A DNA stretch of 64,000 nt from NCBI RefSeq assembly GCF_003438075.1, contig NZ_QSTA01000007.1:392-64391 (forward strand), in the 5' to 3' direction. Made by a program: the position numbers and the translations under genes. Shown piece after piece: positions 8,221 through 16,923 of the stretch. The notes beneath the pieces are model-generated. The model saw only the letters and a program-made list of their open reading frames with translations, did not search any database and was not told the origin of the DNA. Origin of the DNA: Eubacterium sp. OM08-24. GTDB lineage: Bacteria > Bacillota > Clostridia > Oscillospirales > Acutalibacteraceae. The stretch's first letter is position 1. Each line of letters opens with the position of its first letter.

Positions 8221-8713
8221 TTGTTAAATGTCTGTTTTTTAATTTTATAAATTTTTCTTTAATTCCCACAGGACCAAGCACAACAAAAAATGCTGAAATC
8301 ACCGCAGAAATCAAAAGAAATATAAGGTAAAGCAAATTTTCGGCAAAAAAGGTAAATATAGTGTTAATTACATTAAAATCAAGAAAAAATATACACGCAA
8401 TCACTGCCGCACCCAACGCAACTGTAAGCACTGCTCCGGCAGCCGCATCCTTGGCAAACTTAACAAGAGGTTCGTATCTGTCGGCAACAAGACCGCACAA
8501 ATCCTCTACGCAGGTATTGACCGTTTCAAGTGCCATAACCGAAGTTATCAGCAAAACAAGTACAGCGTATTGCGTAGGCGAAAAGGAATAAAACATTGAA
8601 AACAGCATAACATAAATTCCTGCCACAATATGAAATCTCATATGCGACTCGCTGTTTATTGTTCTTATAATTCCTTTAAACGCACATTTAAAACCGAAAA
8701 TCTGTTTCTTCAT
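8213..8713 (-). CDS. dgkA: Diacylglycerol kinase family protein (undecaprenol kinase-like)
   Basis: 166 residues. The first 120 or so match the small trimeric DgkA family: FKCAFKGIIRTINSESHMRFH, membrane helices, then ALETVNTCVEDLCGLV, the E..NTA.E-type motif, and KFAKDAAAGAV with the Asp/Ala-rich active-site stretch. In Gram-positives these proteins mainly phosphorylate undecaprenol. The last 45 residues add one extra membrane helix (LIFLLISAVISAFFVVLGPVG) and a basic tail not found in the minimal form. ybeY-dgkA-era order is typical. Confidence 0.88.
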   Translation of the reverse strand: MKKQIFGFKCAFKGIIRTINSESHMRFHIVAGIYVMLFSMFYSFSPTQYAVLVLLITSVMALETVNTCVEDLCGLVADRYEPLVKFAKDAAAGAVLTVALGAAVIACIFFLDFNVINTIFTFFAENLLYLIFLLISAVISAFFVVLGPVGIKEKFIKLKNRHLTKG

Positions 8714-8720
8714 AGTTTAA

Positions 8721-9233
8721 TCAAGCCATATCGTCATCAACTATGTAGCTTGAAGATGCTGGAAGTCCGAGCTGTTCCATAATAAGCTCCTCTTTCTCAC
8801 GCATACGAACTCTCTCCATATTATCAATATGGTCATAGCCAAGCAAATGAAGTACGCTGTGCGCTGTAAGGTAACCAACCTCACGCTGAAAGCTATGTCC
8901 GTAAAGCTCGGCCTGATCTCTTGCTTTTTCCATAGAAATTACAACATCACCGAGAATCTGTGCTCCTGTTTCAATATCCCTGTCATACACACCGTTTTCG
9001 CCCATTGGGAAAGAAAGCACATCTGTTTCAATATCCTTATCTCTGTACTGCTTGTTAAGCTCCTTAATCTGCGCATTGTCAACAAATGTTACGCTAATCT
9101 CAGCCGGGCCTTCAAATTTCTCAAGTTTTAATACGGCATTGCAGCAGCGTCTGACAAGCATTCGGATACCTGTTGGAATTTTAACAGCTTTTTGTTTGTT
9201 TGTGATTACTACTCTGATTTTGTTATCTGGCAT
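8721..9233 (-). CDS. ybeY: Endoribonuclease YbeY (rRNA maturation)
   Basis: 171 residues from the ATG at 9233 (MPDNKIRVVITNKQ). The reading frame runs on upstream to 9395, overlapping phoH, but GGAAGG stands 11 bases ahead of 9233 and family length fits this start. The zinc motif LTAHSVLHLLGYDHID is intact (HSVLHLLGYDH). YbeY acts in 16S rRNA 3' processing and ribosome quality control. It follows phoH, as in most Firmicutes. Confidence 0.93.
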   Translation of the reverse strand: MPDNKIRVVITNKQKAVKIPTGIRMLVRRCCNAVLKLEKFEGPAEISVTFVDNAQIKELNKQYRDKDIETDVLSFPMGENGVYDRDIETGAQILGDVVISMEKARDQAELYGHSFQREVGYLTAHSVLHLLGYDHIDNMERVRMREKEELIMEQLGLPASSSYIVDDDMA

Positions 9234-9291
9234 TTTGCTCAAATCCTTCCGTATTATTTTTAAGTTTATATAAAATAAATTAAGTCCTTGT

Positions 9292-10302
9292 TCAGTCACG
9301 ATCTCTCGTGTTTTCGTATTTTGCATAGGCTTTAATAATATCCTGAACAAGCTTATGGCGCACAACATCTTTTTCGTCAAATCGGCATAAGCCAATGCCG
9401 TCTATGTTCCTTAAAATTCTCATACAATCTTTAAGACCGCTTTTAGCGCCCCTTGGCAGGTCAATCTGTGTAATATCACCTGTAATAACCATTTTGGAAT
9501 TAAATCCCAGTCGGGTTAAAAACATTTTCATCTGCTCGCAGGTGGTATTCTGCGCCTCGTCAAGAATTATAAAGCTGTCATCAAGAGTTCTGCCTCGCAT
9601 ATACGCAAGCGGCGCAACCTCAATATTGCCTCGCTCAACATACTTTTGATAGGTTTCGGCACCGAGCATATCAAACAATGCATCATACAAAGGGCGAAGA
9701 TACGGGTCAACCTTGCTCTGCAAATCGCCCGGCAAAAATCCGAGCTTTTCGCCTGCCTCAACCGCCGGTCGTGTAAGAATTATACGGTTCACAATCTTAC
9801 TGCGAAAAGCTGTAACAGCCATAGCCACCGCAAGGTATGTTTTACCTGTACCGGCAGGGCCGACACCAATGGTTATTGTGTTGTCGGCAATGGTGTTGCA
9901 ATACTTTTTTTGTCCGATGGTTTTCGGTTTAATCGGCTTGCCCTTGGAAGTAATACAGATGCAGTCGCCTGCAAGCTGTTCAATCTTGTCTTCACTGCCC
10001 TCATTGACAAGCGAAATACAATAGCGGACATTCTGGTCAGAAAGCGCCTCTCCTCTGTTGATGAGCTGCAAAAGACTGTCTATCACCTTGCCGGCTTTAG
10101 ATACATTTTCAGCCTCACCGTCTATTTTTAATTCACTGTCACGACAGACAACCTTTACCGCAAATTCCTTTTCAATCAGTTTAATGTTTTCGTCAAAACT
10201 GCCAAAAAGAGCAACGGCATTTTCCATTCTGTCAATACTGATTATTTGTTCCGTAAAATCAAACCCTTGATAAACAAAATTTATATTTAAATTATAACAC
10301 AA
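9292..10302 (-). CDS. phoH: PhoH-like ATPase
   Basis: Up to 336 residues. Walker A GPAGTGKTYLA near residue 155, Walker B FIILDEAQN, and the VITGDITQIDLPRG motif place it in the PhoH/YlaK group, probably RNA-related ATPases linked to YbeY. The start is unclear: homologous sequence begins about TEQIISIDRMENAVALFG, upstream of the first ATG at 10227, and the only usual start codon further up is a TTG at 10302 without a ribosome-binding site that overlaps a TATAAT. The true start may be a rare codon. First gene of the ybeY-era-recO-mutS2 run. Confidence 0.9.
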   Translation of the reverse strand: MCYNLNINFVYQGFDFTEQIISIDRMENAVALFGSFDENIKLIEKEFAVKVVCRDSELKIDGEAENVSKAGKVIDSLLQLINRGEALSDQNVRYCISLVNEGSEDKIEQLAGDCICITSKGKPIKPKTIGQKKYCNTIADNTITIGVGPAGTGKTYLAVAMAVTAFRSKIVNRIILTRPAVEAGEKLGFLPGDLQSKVDPYLRPLYDALFDMLGAETYQKYVERGNIEVAPLAYMRGRTLDDSFIILDEAQNTTCEQMKMFLTRLGFNSKMVITGDITQIDLPRGAKSGLKDCMRILRNIDGIGLCRFDEKDVVRHKLVQDIIKAYAKYENTRDRD

Positions 10303-10440
10303 TATTGATGAAAAAACTTATTAAATATAGTTTTTTTTACTAAAAAATTAAATTTTGTGAATTTTAACGAATATATAAGTTTGATTATATATGTTATTTG
10401 TAATTTTTCACTTTTGTTAGTGTAAATATTTGATTATAAC

Positions 10441-10469
10441 TTGACAAAGAGGAGTATATGGTATATAAT
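10441..10469 (+). promoter_or_regulatory. Near-consensus promoter of the ylxM-ffh-rpsP-khpA operon
   Basis: TTGACA at 10441-10446, a 17-base spacer, and TATAAT at 10464-10469. Both boxes are perfect, in keeping with a highly expressed SRP/ribosomal operon. Confidence 0.9.
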
Positions 10470-10475
10470 ATTGCA

Positions 10476-10500
10476 GGTGTAAAGAAAACAACTTTACACC
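10476..10500 (+). other. Hairpin at the 5' end of the ylxM-ffh transcript
   Basis: GGTGTAAAG and CTTTACACC form a perfect 9-bp stem around the loop AAAACAA. It starts about 7 bases after the -10 box, so it would sit at the extreme 5' end of the mRNA. A stability element is likely; there is no T run after it. Confidence 0.7.
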
Positions 10501-10536
10501 TAAGAAAAGTTTTACATGGGCAGGAGCATTTAATTT

Positions 10537-10887
10537 ATGGAGAAAAATGTAGAAGTATCTTTACTTTTTGATTTCTACGGTGAATTGCTCAAGCCGAATT
10601 GCAGACAGGCGATTGACCTGTATTACAATGAAGATTTGTCGCTTGCCGAAATTGCTGCGCAAACAGGCATTACCCGTCAGGGAGTGCGTGACAGCATTAA
10701 ACGCAGCGAGGAAAAACTTTTTGAGCTTGAAGAAAAGCTCGGACTTTTTAAGAGATTTGTTCAGCTTGAAAACGGACTTGATAAAATAGTTGCACTTTCG
10801 CAGCAGATTTACAACAATTCCGATGTTGACACAATTAAAAAGCTTGCACTCGAAATTAATCGTACGGCAGGCACACTCAAAGAATAA
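10537..10887 (+). CDS. ylxM: YlxM/p13 family DNA-binding protein (SRP operon)
   Basis: 116 residues. The core IDLYYNEDLSLAEIAAQTGITRQGVRDSIKRSEEKL is a helix-turn-helix like sigma factor region 4, the UPF0122 (YlxM/p13) family. In Streptococcus this protein aids SRP function. It lies 12 bases before ffh and is co-transcribed with it from the promoter at 10441. The length is family-typical. Confidence 0.92.
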   Translation: MEKNVEVSLLFDFYGELLKPNCRQAIDLYYNEDLSLAEIAAQTGITRQGVRDSIKRSEEKLFELEEKLGLFKRFVQLENGLDKIVALSQQIYNNSDVDTIKKLALEINRTAGTLKE

Positions 10888-10899
10888 AGGAGTGTATTT

Positions 10900-12276
10900 A
10901 TGGCTTTTGAAGGACTTTCAGAAAAGCTAAGTAATGCTTTCAAAAAATTAAAGAATAAAGGTAAGCTTTCAGAGAACGATGTTAAGGAAGCTATGCGAGA
11001 AGTCAGACTTGCTCTGCTTGAGGCTGATGTAAACTACAAGGTAGCAAAAGAGCTTACCGCAAAAATAACAGAAAGAGCTGTTGGACAGGATGTAATGGAA
11101 AGCCTTACTCCGGGTCAGATGGTTGTTAAAATTGTAAACGAAGAGCTTACAGAACTTATGGGCGGCGACAATGCAAGAATTGAGTTTGCATCTAAACCAC
11201 CAACAGTAATTATGCTCTGCGGCTTGCAGGGTTCAGGTAAAACCACCCACGCCGCAAAACTTGCACTAATGCTTAAAAATCAGAATCACAGACCGTTGCT
11301 TGTCGCTTGTGATATTTACAGACCTGCCGCTATTGACCAGTTAAAGGTTGTAGGTGCAAAGGCAGGAGTGCCTGTATTTGAAAGAGGTACACAGAACCCT
11401 GTAAAGACCGCAAAAGAGGCAATCAAAAACGCTAAGGATTACGGCAACGATATTGTAATTCTTGATACAGCAGGTCGTTTGCACATTGACGAAGAGCTTA
11501 TGGACGAGCTGAAGAATGTCAAGGCTGAGGTTGAGCCAAATGAGATTTTGCTTGTTATTGACTCAATGACAGGTCAGGATGCCGTTAATGTTGCAAAGTC
11601 ATTTAATGAAAAACTTGAGATTTCAGGCGTTATTCTCACAAAACTTGACGGCGATACTCGTGGCGGTGCTGCGCTTTCTGTAAAAGCGGTAACAGGCAAG
11701 CCGATTAAATTTGCCGGTACAGGCGAAAAGTTAGAGGATATTGAAGTATTCCACCCTGACAGAATGGCAAGCCGTATTCTCGGTATGGGCGATGTGCTCA
11801 CTCTTATTGAGGATGCACAAAACAAGATTGACCAGGACAAAGCCGAAGAAATGGCAAAAAAAATGATGAGCAATAAGTTTGACTTTAATGATCTTAATGA
11901 TCAGTTTGCTCAGATTAAAAAGATGGGCCCTTTAAAGGGTATTCTTGCTAAAATTCCGGGTATTTCAAATCAGCTTGATAACATTAATATAGACGACAGA
12001 CAGATTGACTGGACGCAGGCGATTATTCTTTCTATGACTCCTGAAGAAAGGTCTAACCCTTCCCTGCTCAATCCGTCAAGAAAAAGAAGAATTGCAGCAG
12101 GTTCGGGCAGAAGTGTGGAAGAGGTCAACAGACTTATAAAGCAGCTTGAGCAAATGCAAAAAATGATGAAACAAATTAAAAATAAAACAAAAGGCACAAA
12201 GGGCGGCAAAAAGAGAAAAATGAAAAGACTGCCCGGTCTTGGCGGAATGCCGATGGGCAATCTTCCAAAAAATTAA
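10900..12276 (+). CDS. ffh: Signal recognition particle GTPase Ffh
   Basis: 458 residues. N domain, then G domain with GLQGSGKTT (about 108-116), DTAGRLH, and TKLDGDTRGGAALS. A Met-rich M domain follows (residues about 325-458, with clusters such as QKMMKQIKNKTK and a GGMPMGNLPKN end) that binds SRP RNA and signal peptides. It carries nascent membrane and secreted proteins to FtsY. AAAGGAG precedes the ATG. Confidence 0.98.
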   Translation: MAFEGLSEKLSNAFKKLKNKGKLSENDVKEAMREVRLALLEADVNYKVAKELTAKITERAVGQDVMESLTPGQMVVKIVNEELTELMGGDNARIEFASKPPTVIMLCGLQGSGKTTHAAKLALMLKNQNHRPLLVACDIYRPAAIDQLKVVGAKAGVPVFERGTQNPVKTAKEAIKNAKDYGNDIVILDTAGRLHIDEELMDELKNVKAEVEPNEILLVIDSMTGQDAVNVAKSFNEKLEISGVILTKLDGDTRGGAALSVKAVTGKPIKFAGTGEKLEDIEVFHPDRMASRILGMGDVLTLIEDAQNKIDQDKAEEMAKKMMSNKFDFNDLNDQFAQIKKMGPLKGILAKIPGISNQLDNINIDDRQIDWTQAIILSMTPEERSNPSLLNPSRKRRIAAGSGRSVEEVNRLIKQLEQMQKMMKQIKNKTKGTKGGKKRKMKRLPGLGGMPMGNLPKN

Positions 12277-12339
12277 CACACATTCAACCAAATACAATTT
12301 GGTGAATATAGATTTATAACATTTACGGAGGTAAAGAAA

Positions 12340-12585
12340 ATGGCAGTAAAAATCAGACTTAGAAGAATGGGTTCAAAGAAAGCACCTTTTTACAGAGTAG
12401 TAGTAGCAGATTCAAGATATCCAAGAAACGGTCGTTTCATCGAGGAAATCGGCACATATGATATTCTTAAAAAGCCATCAGAGTTCAATGTAGATGCAGA
12501 GGCTGTTAAGAAGTGGATTGCTAACGGTGCTCAGCCAACTGACACAGTTAAGGCTCTTCTCAAGAAGAACGGCATTATTGAATAA
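12340..12585 (+). CDS. rpsP: 30S ribosomal protein S16
   Basis: 81 residues beginning [20 protein letters not shown], the S16 signature, with [20 protein letters not shown] lies ahead of the ATG. ffh-rpsP-khpA order is common in Firmicutes. Confidence 0.98.
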   Translation: MAVKIRLRRMGSKKAPFYRVVVADSRYPRNGRFIEEIGTYDILKKPSEFNVDAEAVKKWIANGAQPTDTVKALLKKNGIIE

Positions 12586-12608
12586 TCGGTAACGAAAGGG
12601 AAACCAAA

Positions 12609-12842
12609 ATGCAGGAATTACTTACTGTAATAGCACAGGGTCTTGTAGATGATCCGACTGCTGTAAAGGTTACTGCCGATGAACCAAACGAAGACGGTAC
12701 AATCGTATATCACATTTCTGTTGCAGAAAGCGATATGGGCAGAATTATCGGTAAGCAGGGCAGAATTGCCAAGGCTATCCGCACAATCGCTCGTAGTGCA
12801 GCTATCCGCTATGAAGAAAAGATTATGGTTGAAATCGACTGA
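12609..12842 (+). CDS. khpA: KH-domain RNA-binding protein KhpA
   Basis: 77 residues with one KH domain: DMGRIIGKQGRIAKAIRTIARS contains the GKQG loop for RNA contact. KhpA pairs with KhpB/EloR and affects cell elongation and division in Gram-positives. It is the last gene of this operon: a strong terminator follows, so rimM, trmD and rplS, often next in other Firmicutes, are not in this unit. Confidence 0.94.
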   Translation: MQELLTVIAQGLVDDPTAVKVTADEPNEDGTIVYHISVAESDMGRIIGKQGRIAKAIRTIARSAAIRYEEKIMVEID

Positions 12843-12855
12843 TAACTAAAGAGTT

Positions 12856-12883
12856 AAAACCTCCGATTTATGTCGGAGGTTTT
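12856..12883 (+). terminator. Terminator of the ylxM-ffh-rpsP-khpA operon
   Basis: AAAACCTCCGA / TCGGAGGTTTT, 11-bp perfect stem, 6-base loop, T-rich tail. Confidence 0.92.
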
Positions 12884-12969
12884 ATTTTTGGATTTTATGC
12901 AAAAGTTTAGCTGTATAGATTTAAAAAAGGTTTTTAGTCAATAGTTGGGGTAAATTATGGTTTATCAAA

Positions 12970-13497
12970 TTATCGGTCGGGCAACAAAGTAAAGAAAAAG
13001 CAAAACTTTCCGTCCCGAATATAAAAGTTTAGTCAACCTTTTCAAAGGTTGTGGGGGTGGGCAACGCACACAAAATCTTTCACTTATTGCAAATTCTTGA
13101 TAGCCAGACGGCTTGCCTTTTGGCGGCTTGGACATAACGGCGAAAGCCTTTAAATTCAAAAGCAAAATTAAATGTGAAAGCAAAATAAACAGGAAAAGTC
13201 ACGCTACTAAAACTACTAATTTGCCACTTTTCAAGGGCAAATCAGTCACACACGAAAACTTTTGTGCCTTTAGAGTATATTTTCTCTAAGACTGCTCAAG
13301 CGTAACTTTCTCGCTCTATGCCACTCATTAGTCTTAACTTTTGTTTTTTCTTAAAATCTTGATTAATCTAAAGTTTGGTTATTACACTATTTTGATTATA
13401 ACTGTTTATGTATGTTTCAAATTAGCGTTTTTAATGTTTTATGGGCTCTGCCGAAACCTGCAACCCTTTAAAAAGGGTTGACCTAAATTTTAAATTT
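12970..13497 (+). repeat. Dispersed repeat family, copy B (near full length, arms: long-left, short-right)
   Basis: The left end is the long arm, beginning TTATCGGTCGGGCAAC and passing through AGTCAACC...AAAGGTTG. The right end is the short arm, the reverse complement of AAATTTAGGTCAACCC. The interior (GATAGCCAGACGGCTT, TTCAAGGGCAAATCAG, CACTCATTAGTCTTAAC, ATGGGCTCTGCC) matches copy D at 57120 in the same plus-strand direction although the arms are swapped. A 72-residue minus-strand frame here is not thought to be coding. Confidence 0.88.
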
Positions 13498-13544
13498 ACT
13501 AAGCTAAACTATATTTGTTAAACTATAAATAAACACCAAAATCA

Positions 13545-13570
13545 AAACCCGTAGTGCTAACTACGGGTTT
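13545..13570 (-). terminator. cdaR terminator
   Basis: AAACCCGTAG / CTACGGGTTT with a 6-base loop, directly after the cdaR stop; a T-rich stretch follows on the minus strand. Confidence 0.85.
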
Positions 13571-13573
13571 AAT

Positions 13574-14839
13574 TTATGATTCTGAAATTGTAAGATTGGC
13601 TTTATACGAGCCGGACACCCAACACGAGGACGCATTATTAATTGTAAAGGTTACAGGCATAGAAACCGAACCCTTCATACCGTCAGATTCGGAAATATCA
13701 ATAACCGCCGTAATATCTGAAGCATTGAGAGAATCAATTTGGCTGCTTGTGCCGTAAACTGTAATCTCAAGATTTTTTTGCGTAACCTCCGCCGAATATC
13801 CTGAGGCAAGACCCTGTACCATAAATTTCTCAACAGTCAGCTTTTTGCTCGAAAGTGATGACAAATCAAGCGTTACCTTTGCTGTTGAAGTATTGCTTAT
13901 ATTCTTGCAATCGGTCGGAATTTCAACGGCAAGGTCAAATGTCGATTTATTATTTGTAAGTGTTGCGAAATCAATCGGAGCAAGACTTACAGAATCGGTT
14001 TTGCTCAATACATCTTCTGTACCGGCAAGGAGTATTGATGACGGTTCAATAGAAATCATATCATCAGTTATCTCCAAGCCTGAAGGCATATTTGTAAATG
14101 TCGGTTTAAGGCTAACTTCTTTTTCAGGAAGAACAGAAATTGCCGCCTCAACGGATTTGAAATCAAGTGAGAGCAAATCTGTATTTATCTCTTTTCCGTC
14201 TGCATCGTACAAAATAATGTCGGCATTAACCTTTCGTGAAGAATTAAGCGTGCCGTCAATATTAGCGCTTGCAACAACCTTTGCTATTTTAGACACCTCA
14301 GACTGAGGTCCTGTAATATAAATAGTTTTAGATGACAAGGTTGTTGACGCATAGTAGCCGTCATCTACCTTATAAACTACATTTTCCTGAATATCAAAAG
14401 TTTCTTCTCTGAGATAATCAATAAAAACATCAATAGTTGACGGTTTTATTGATGACGAAATCTGGAAATCGCTGTATGGGTTATTCTTTGAGGCATTAAG
14501 ATACAATGTGTAATTCCCGGCTGAATCTACATAATTTGCGGTAGCTTTTACCGTAATGTCAGATGGCTGCAAAGAACCAACCACTGCCCTATTGCCTGTA
14601 ACCGTAAGTGATGCGGTATGATCGCTGCCCGAAAAAACCTGCAAACCGTTATTTACCGCCTCGTCAGACAATTCAACCTGAACAGGTATACCCGATATAG
14701 TTAAACTTGTATCGTTGCCTGTACTTATACTCATATAAATCCATATTACAAGCGAAATAACTATTGAAATTATAAATAGAAAATTTGTACTTTGTAAAAA
14801 AGCCTTAAATTTAGATCTTTTGCTTTTATTATTTTTCAT
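13574..14839 (-). CDS. cdaR: CdaA regulator CdaR (YbbR repeats)
   Basis: 421 residues. One amino-terminal membrane helix (FLFIISIVISLVIWIYMSIS, about 15-35), then an extracytoplasmic part built of repeated YbbR domains, each with ISGIPVQVEL or SLKPTFTNMPSG-like edges. YbbR proteins encoded next to the diadenylate cyclase are named CdaR and modulate c-di-AMP synthesis. The gene overlaps cdaA by 11 bases and follows it on the same strand. glmM, often third, is not adjacent. Confidence 0.9.
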   Translation of the reverse strand: MKNNKSKRSKFKAFLQSTNFLFIISIVISLVIWIYMSISTGNDTSLTISGIPVQVELSDEAVNNGLQVFSGSDHTASLTVTGNRAVVGSLQPSDITVKATANYVDSAGNYTLYLNASKNNPYSDFQISSSIKPSTIDVFIDYLREETFDIQENVVYKVDDGYYASTTLSSKTIYITGPQSEVSKIAKVVASANIDGTLNSSRKVNADIILYDADGKEINTDLLSLDFKSVEAAISVLPEKEVSLKPTFTNMPSGLEITDDMISIEPSSILLAGTEDVLSKTDSVSLAPIDFATLTNNKSTFDLAVEIPTDCKNISNTSTAKVTLDLSSLSSKKLTVEKFMVQGLASGYSAEVTQKNLEITVYGTSSQIDSLNASDITAVIDISESDGMKGSVSMPVTFTINNASSCWVSGSYKANLTISES

Positions 14840-15701
14840 CCGACTTCCTCCTTATCTTTTGGAGTAAACCGGCAGCCATAGAATCATCATCAAAATTCTC
14901 AAGGAGCAGCGACTCAAGTTTGACAACGAGCTCATCTCGTGTAAAGTTACGCAAAAGAACACCGTTGATAGCAAGAGAAATAACACCTGTTTCCTCGCTG
15001 ACAATGAGAACTACGGCATCGCTCTGCTCACTGATGCCAAGTCCTGCTCTATGTCTTGTGCCCAAATTTATATCAACATTCTTGTTGTCTGTTAAAGGAA
15101 GAATACAGCCCGCCGCAAAGAGCTTGCCATCTCGCACTATGCTTGCACCGTCATGGAGCGGAGCTTTGTTGAAAAATATATTTCCAAACAATGCAACAGA
15201 AGTATCGGCATTAATTATCGTGCCTGTTGCCGCAATATCAGACAGCTTTGTTTCTCTTTCAAAAACAAGCAAAGCGCCTGTTTTAGATCTTGAGAAAAGC
15301 AATGCTGTATCGGCAGCATCTATAATAGACTTTTTAACAGCCTGTTTCCATTCGTCACTTTTTTCTCTATGAGTTATCAGCTTAATATACTTTTTGTAAG
15401 TATTATTTCTGCCCATCTGCTCAAGATACTTTCTGATTTCAGGCTGAAATATTATTGCTACCAATATAACCGCCGCCTCAAAAAATGTTCTCAGCAAAGA
15501 AGTCAGCATCATTAGTCCAAAGAGTGAAGAAATCAAATATATAATAAGAAGTGCAACAACGCCCTTTAACAGCTGAGCTGCACGAGTTTCTTTTACGAGC
15601 TTGAAAAGGCTGAAAATAATGAAAGCAATAGCAAGAATATCAATAATATCACGAATTTCAATAGTTTTTAATACAGCAAACACATTTTGAATCCACTCCA
15701 T
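14829..15701 (-). CDS. cdaA: Diadenylate cyclase CdaA
   Basis: 290 residues. Three amino-terminal membrane helices (about 18-90), then a DAC domain with the catalytic DGA in APLHDGASIVRDG and the RHRAGLGISE motif. It makes cyclic di-AMP from two ATP at the membrane, controlling turgor, potassium and cell-wall homeostasis. GAGG lies ahead of the ATG. It starts the cdaA-cdaR pair. Confidence 0.96.
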   Translation of the reverse strand: MEWIQNVFAVLKTIEIRDIIDILAIAFIIFSLFKLVKETRAAQLLKGVVALLIIYLISSLFGLMMLTSLLRTFFEAAVILVAIIFQPEIRKYLEQMGRNNTYKKYIKLITHREKSDEWKQAVKKSIIDAADTALLFSRSKTGALLVFERETKLSDIAATGTIINADTSVALFGNIFFNKAPLHDGASIVRDGKLFAAGCILPLTDNKNVDINLGTRHRAGLGISEQSDAVVLIVSEETGVISLAINGVLLRNFTRDELVVKLESLLLENFDDDSMAAGLLQKIRRKSDEK

Positions 15702-15768
15702 TATTTTAACCTCCTCTATTTTTCATTACTTTATTTTAACACACAATCGCATTGAATTGCAACCTTTT

Positions 15769-16923
15769 TTACATTCTTTTGTAATAATTAATTTGACTGA
15801 CTGATTTAACAAGATAGTTGACTTCATTTTGAGTTGAAAATGACGAAATCACTGCTCGAACTGTTCCTTTTTCGAGTGTTCCAAAGCACTTATGAGCAAG
15901 CGGCGCACAATGAAGTCCTGCCCTAACCGCAATATTAAATCTGTCACTAAGAATCTGCGCCGTTCTTTCGCTGTCAGTATCTTTCAAATTAAACGAAATA
16001 ACAGGTACAAACTGCTTTTCGTCAGGTTTTGGAGTATAAAGCTCTATATTTTTAATTTTTCGCAGTCCGTCATAAAGATTTTGAGCGAGTTTTATTTCAT
16101 AATCAAATATTTTTTGCGGAGTTTTATTCAGAACATATTTAATCCCCTCGTTAAGTCCTGCTATTCCGAGTAAATTATGAGTTCCGCTTTCAAATTTATC
16201 CGGTAAAATTTCAGGTTGGTTTATCTGTGCCGAAAGACTACCCGTTCCTCCCTGAGTCAGACTTTCGGGGATTACCTCACTGTTTATTATAAGCAAACCC
16301 GTACCCATCGGCCCGTATAACCCTTTATGCCCTGCTGTGCAAAGAAAATCTATATCCGAATTTTTCATAGAAATCGGTATAATTCCTGCGGTTTGAGCGG
16401 CATCGGTGCAAAACAATATGCCGTTTAGCCTGCACAAAGCCGCAATTCTTTCTATCGGCAGGCGCACACCAAATACATTAGACGCATGGGTACAAATTAC
16501 AAGTTTTGTATTTTCTTTAAAAGAATTTCTGAAATTGTCTATTGTTTTTTCAGTATCGCCAAATTCAATTTCAGCAACTGAATAGTCTACTCCCTTAGTT
16601 TTGAGATATTCAAGCGGACGAACTACGGCGTTATGCTCATAAGAGGAAATCACCGCATGGTCGCCTGATTTTAATATGCCCTTAATTACAGTATTAAGAG
16701 CTGTTGTGCAATTATTTGTTATAATTACATTCTCCGGATTATCTATATCAAAAAGCTCAGCGGCATTTTTTCTGCAATCATACAATACCTCCGATGCTTT
16801 CATAGCCATTTTATGACCGCCACGCCCCGGATTTGCACCAATCTGCGTAATTGCGTAATTTACCGCATTTACAACAGACCTTGGTTTTGGAAAGGTGGTA
16901 GCTCCGTTATCAAAGTAAATCAT
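15769..16923 (-). CDS. Class V aminotransferase (cysteine desulfurase-like)
   Basis: 384 residues, PLP fold type I. It opens MIYFDNGATTFPKP, and the PLP lysine lies in DFLCTAGHKGLYGPMGTG (about 195-205). A conserved Cys in GLHCAPLAHKCFGT near residue 340 is at the place of the desulfurase active-site cysteine. Related proteins are annotated as cysteine desulfurase or selenocysteine lyase. It overlaps the upstream DUF3343 gene by 4 bases. This pairing suggests sulfur or selenium transfer, but no direct evidence is visible. Confidence 0.85.
   Translation of the reverse strand: MIYFDNGATTFPKPRSVVNAVNYAITQIGANPGRGGHKMAMKASEVLYDCRKNAAELFDIDNPENVIITNNCTTALNTVIKGILKSGDHAVISSYEHNAVVRPLEYLKTKGVDYSVAEIEFGDTEKTIDNFRNSFKENTKLVICTHASNVFGVRLPIERIAALCRLNGILFCTDAAQTAGIIPISMKNSDIDFLCTAGHKGLYGPMGTGLLIINSEVIPESLTQGGTGSLSAQINQPEILPDKFESGTHNLLGIAGLNEGIKYVLNKTPQKIFDYEIKLAQNLYDGLRKIKNIELYTPKPDEKQFVPVISFNLKDTDSERTAQILSDRFNIAVRAGLHCAPLAHKCFGTLEKGTVRAVISSFSTQNEVNYLVKSVSQINYYKRM

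Noticed and set aside
12965..13183. 72-residue frame inside repeat copy B
   Set aside because: Similar words (CPPPQPLKRLTKL) recur in repeat fragment E (48430-48711) only because the DNA repeat is shared; the frames differ in length and start, and copy D has a different frame (57140-57373). The repeat is better seen as non-coding.
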